DNA of 64,000 nt from an uncultured Duodenibacillus sp. (GTDB taxonomy: Bacteria > Pseudomonadota > Gammaproteobacteria > Burkholderiales > Burkholderiaceae_F). The notes below the pieces were generated by a model, which made no database searches, had not been told where the DNA came from, and saw only the letters and a program-made list of their open reading frames with translations. Within the stretch, counting starts at the first letter, position 1. Each line of letters opens with the position of its first letter. Below are positions 62,901 through 64,000 of this stretch, piece after piece. The DNA is taken from contig CALXQK010000002.1 in assembly GCA_944390745.1 (NCBI GenBank), positions 1 through 64,000 of the forward strand, read 5' to 3'. Both the position numbers and the translations under genes were made by a program.

Positions 62901-63562
62901 CGCAGGCCTACTTCATGACGGGAAGCTCGCCTGAGGAGCTTGAGGCCGCGCAGAAGCTTGTGGGGTCGCGTCTTGGCGCGCTTGCCGACGCGGTGCTTTT
63001 TCGCACGCCCGAGGGGCGCGAGGTGCGCACAAGCGACATCAAGCCCGGGCGCTCGGTGCCCGAGATGGAGTTTTTGCTTCATGCCCCGAAGAAAAGCCTG
63101 GGAGTGCAGACGCTCATCAAGAGTTTCGGCGCTGCAGGACTTTCCTTTGAAAGCGATGCGCGCGATCCGCTCTCCGGATACGTGACCGGGTCCATCGACC
63201 TGATGTTTGAGTTCGAGGGCCGCTACTGGATCATCGACTGGAAGAGCAACTTTCTGGGCGACGGGCTTCCGGCCTCCTACACGCAGGAGGCAATGGCCGA
63301 TGAGATCCGGCGCAAGAACTATGCGCTGCAGTACGCGATCTACCTCACGGCTCTAAAGCGCCACTTGATGGCCACAACGAGTCTGACGAAAGAGACGGTG
63401 TGGGACGCCATCGGAGGCGCCGCGTACGTGTTCCTGCGCGGCATCGATGCCGCAGAGAAGCTCGATGCCCAGGGGCGGCGCAACGGCGTTTTCCTCACCT
63501 GTCCGCGCGAGGCGGTCGATGCGCTTGACGCCCTTTTGGGCCGCGGCGGCAAAAGCGCTTGA
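59948..63562 (+). CDS. recB: exodeoxyribonuclease V beta subunit (RecB)
   Basis: RecB is a 3'-5' helicase and the nuclease of the complex. Walker A is LEASAGTGKTYSLE (about residue 26) and motif II is LIDEFQDTDSVQYGIF (about 280). FRSAAPLVAFVNEFF, LVTMHSSKGLEYPVVYLAQA and YVAMTRASSRLVMP are further UvrD-type motifs. The C-terminal nuclease domain has GSIDLMFEFEGRYWIIDWKS, with the catalytic Asp and Lys, and YALQYAIYLTAL. The 1204 residues match E. coli (1180). ATG 59948 overlaps the recC stop, so the genes are coupled. Confidence 0.96.
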   Translation: MLTKNVMDFDLRTSPLAGRWLLEASAGTGKTYSLEHIVARLLVEEGASLERILLVTFTNAATNEISERVRQLLLRMLARAEGAADALSDALEEDMVAQWRSEGRDLEAIFARALASFDDASILTIHKFCQKMLSDFSFTRGGDASATFGSTEQLAQQAVEEFIREKAPSLAPEDAAQLVAWQSDLEKLLEKVVLAAPVVEKMGLEADFEPADGKRRRKAQKVASEALAAVLREFIEKVPARFEALEKNASVMSFNGLLKKTYELVHEDSELAARIRARYDAVLIDEFQDTDSVQYGIFKEIFFPDSGEKGARSVFLVGDPKQAIYGFRNAELETYIAARDEILALGAGSGGVLALRKNFRSAAPLVAFVNEFFNDSPKDENLPSGGPGAFLAGEIAFAPSEAAGSAAQLVRLVDGRLEPVPAVSIWLNPPEQDVSAKVDKSKRFVAEDIIERESDWMARDISQLLDSSRGAVYVRKKAVVDGREVRARRLCPGDIVILIPKRSAAERYIEKLAHRGIRAVLDSKDDVLKTPEACEILAVLRAMLAATDRRVVNAARATRIFGRTLHEIRGDEQAGVRDRALLEEALSRWSLSGPAGAFGLIMKSLGVVERLLKVRQGQRVLQNYTHIIEELQQKFLSLRGALSTLQWLEQEMDSTGEVPENRVVRTLADAQAVRLVTMHSSKGLEYPVVYLAQAGGLKESSKGPRTFFKGEIEGEQACIIAPGGFEGDVKERCQSRERIEKVRLAYVAMTRASSRLVMPLFFTNPTNGHVTGLGHAYLRSLMRWTGKVPSGYEAVCRQVRGRLERVCKSVESIFIDNSQALGIDPGDFARDGQTPVLSEDFAAPGRIIEIRTEPPEGSVIAAAARSGRFEALEAQGLAQSWRRSSFTAIARKLAHPASGAGDEYEPGTDALDAIEAKVERGAALEIAPADAAPQAGAVSLRPEAAASLRGAGVGDWLHRQLQAAFNLGSIRARAERLAAAPGLLAQAYFMTGSSPEELEAAQKLVGSRLGALADAVLFRTPEGREVRTSDIKPGRSVPEMEFLLHAPKKSLGVQTLIKSFGAAGLSFESDARDPLSGYVTGSIDLMFEFEGRYWIIDWKSNFLGDGLPASYTQEAMADEIRRKNYALQYAIYLTALKRHLMATTSLTKETVWDAIGGAAYVFLRGIDAAEKLDAQGRRNGVFLTCPREAVDALDALLGRGGKSA

Positions 63563-63586
63563 GAAAAAACAACTGGTGCCTGAAAG

Positions 63587-64000
63587 ATGACGACAAATCT
63601 TGAATTTTGCGGTGCGTTGGCTGGAAATTGCGTCAACAGCGAGAGTCTTTGCCTTGTTACGCGCCCGTCGGCCCGCGCGCAGGCAAGGCTTTTTGCAAAT
63701 CTCGCGCAGCGCCGGGGAAAGCCTCTTGACGCGGCCGGGCAGCTTGCGCTGGCGCTTCTTCTGGAGGCGCTGCAGCGCGCCCTTGACGACGGCAGCGTCT
63801 GTCTGGTTGAGCGGCGCTACAAAAAGACAGTTGAGGACTACCAGAGGGCCCGGACGGCTCAAGAGTCTCAAAACCCCCGGGGGGCGTCCGGGGAGGGCGC
63901 CTTGCATGGAGAGCAGGCCGGCGCTGAGGGCGAGCCGTGCGCCCCGGCAGCCGTTTTGCCGCTCAAGGAGCTTGCCCTGCGCCTTGCTGCGTGCGGCCTT
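63587..64000 (+). CDS. recD: exodeoxyribonuclease V alpha subunit (RecD), partial N-terminus
   Basis: Only the first 138 codons are visible. AGQLALALLLEALQRALDDG followed by SVCLVERRY matches the RecD N-terminal domain that packs against RecB (residues about 40-75). The ATG is 24 bases after the recB stop. The helicase core lies outside the window. The order recC-recB-recD completes a RecBCD operon. Confidence 0.85.
   Translation, partial: MTTNLEFCGALAGNCVNSESLCLVTRPSARAQARLFANLAQRRGKPLDAAGQLALALLLEALQRALDDGSVCLVERRYKKTVEDYQRARTAQESQNPRGASGEGALHGEQAGAEGEPCAPAAVLPLKELALRLAACGL

Overview
The window is a gene-dense, GC-rich chromosomal segment of a beta-proteobacterium. Gene content points to the Burkholderiales, most plausibly an anaerobic or microaerophilic gut member of the Sutterellaceae: recC-recB-recD order, DarP, the 153-residue RidA-like family, exported Tat flavoproteins with LysR partners, a lone NapC-type cytochrome and a molybdate cluster. 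The taxonomic call is inference from gene content; there is no 16S gene here. I see no prophage, insertion sequence or CRISPR array. One tRNA gene, tRNA-Leu(CAA), is present.

Region by region. 0-3.9 kb: 3' part of rpmB missing at the left edge, ispH, a divergent MGMT-like protein, a conserved small protein, a UspA protein and tcdA. 4-8.3 kb: an RND efflux pump and its adaptor, without an outer-membrane channel. 8.7-14 kb: a large Xaa-Pro aminopeptidase, a small lipoprotein, a RhlE-type helicase and a RidA-like protein. 14.1-17.8 kb: a trpDBA operon preceded by a readable trp attenuator with its own leader peptide and promoter. 18-26 kb: a tandem FKBP protein, two exported flavoprotein reductases each next to a LysR regulator, and an amino acid permease. 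26.3-31.2 kb: fbp, pepN and a NapC-type tetraheme cytochrome behind an FNR/DNR-like box. 31.2-35.3 kb: modE divergent from modA-modB-modC with a ModE-type operator, then tRNA-Leu.

35.7-45.8 kb: two related MFS transporters, an AT-richer stretch with a poly-G tract, a flavodoxin-fold reductase translationally coupled to a small HTH protein, an exported argininosuccinate-lyase-like enzyme, a LysP-like permease, and a coupled pair of exported proteins (ABM monooxygenase and SGNH hydrolase). 45.8-53 kb: a Mog-carboxylesterase fusion, darP, htpX, an ArsR regulator with an unknown partner gene, and a metal-efflux module in which the metal-binding HMA domain is a separate gene from the P-type ATPase. 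53-64 kb: valS and, divergently, recC-recB-recD (recD cut by the window end).

The genes suggest an organism that respires organic acceptors in the periplasm. A NapC-type quinol dehydrogenase could feed flavoprotein reductases, and an exported lyase could supply acceptors such as fumarate. Molybdate uptake and Mog serve molybdoenzymes. The most unusual items are the exported lyase with a replaced active-site histidine, the Mog-esterase fusion, the trp leader placed directly before trpDBA, the flavoprotein without the fumarate-reductase catalytic residues, the CX3CH heme motif, and the split HMA/ATPase unit with two operator-promoters.
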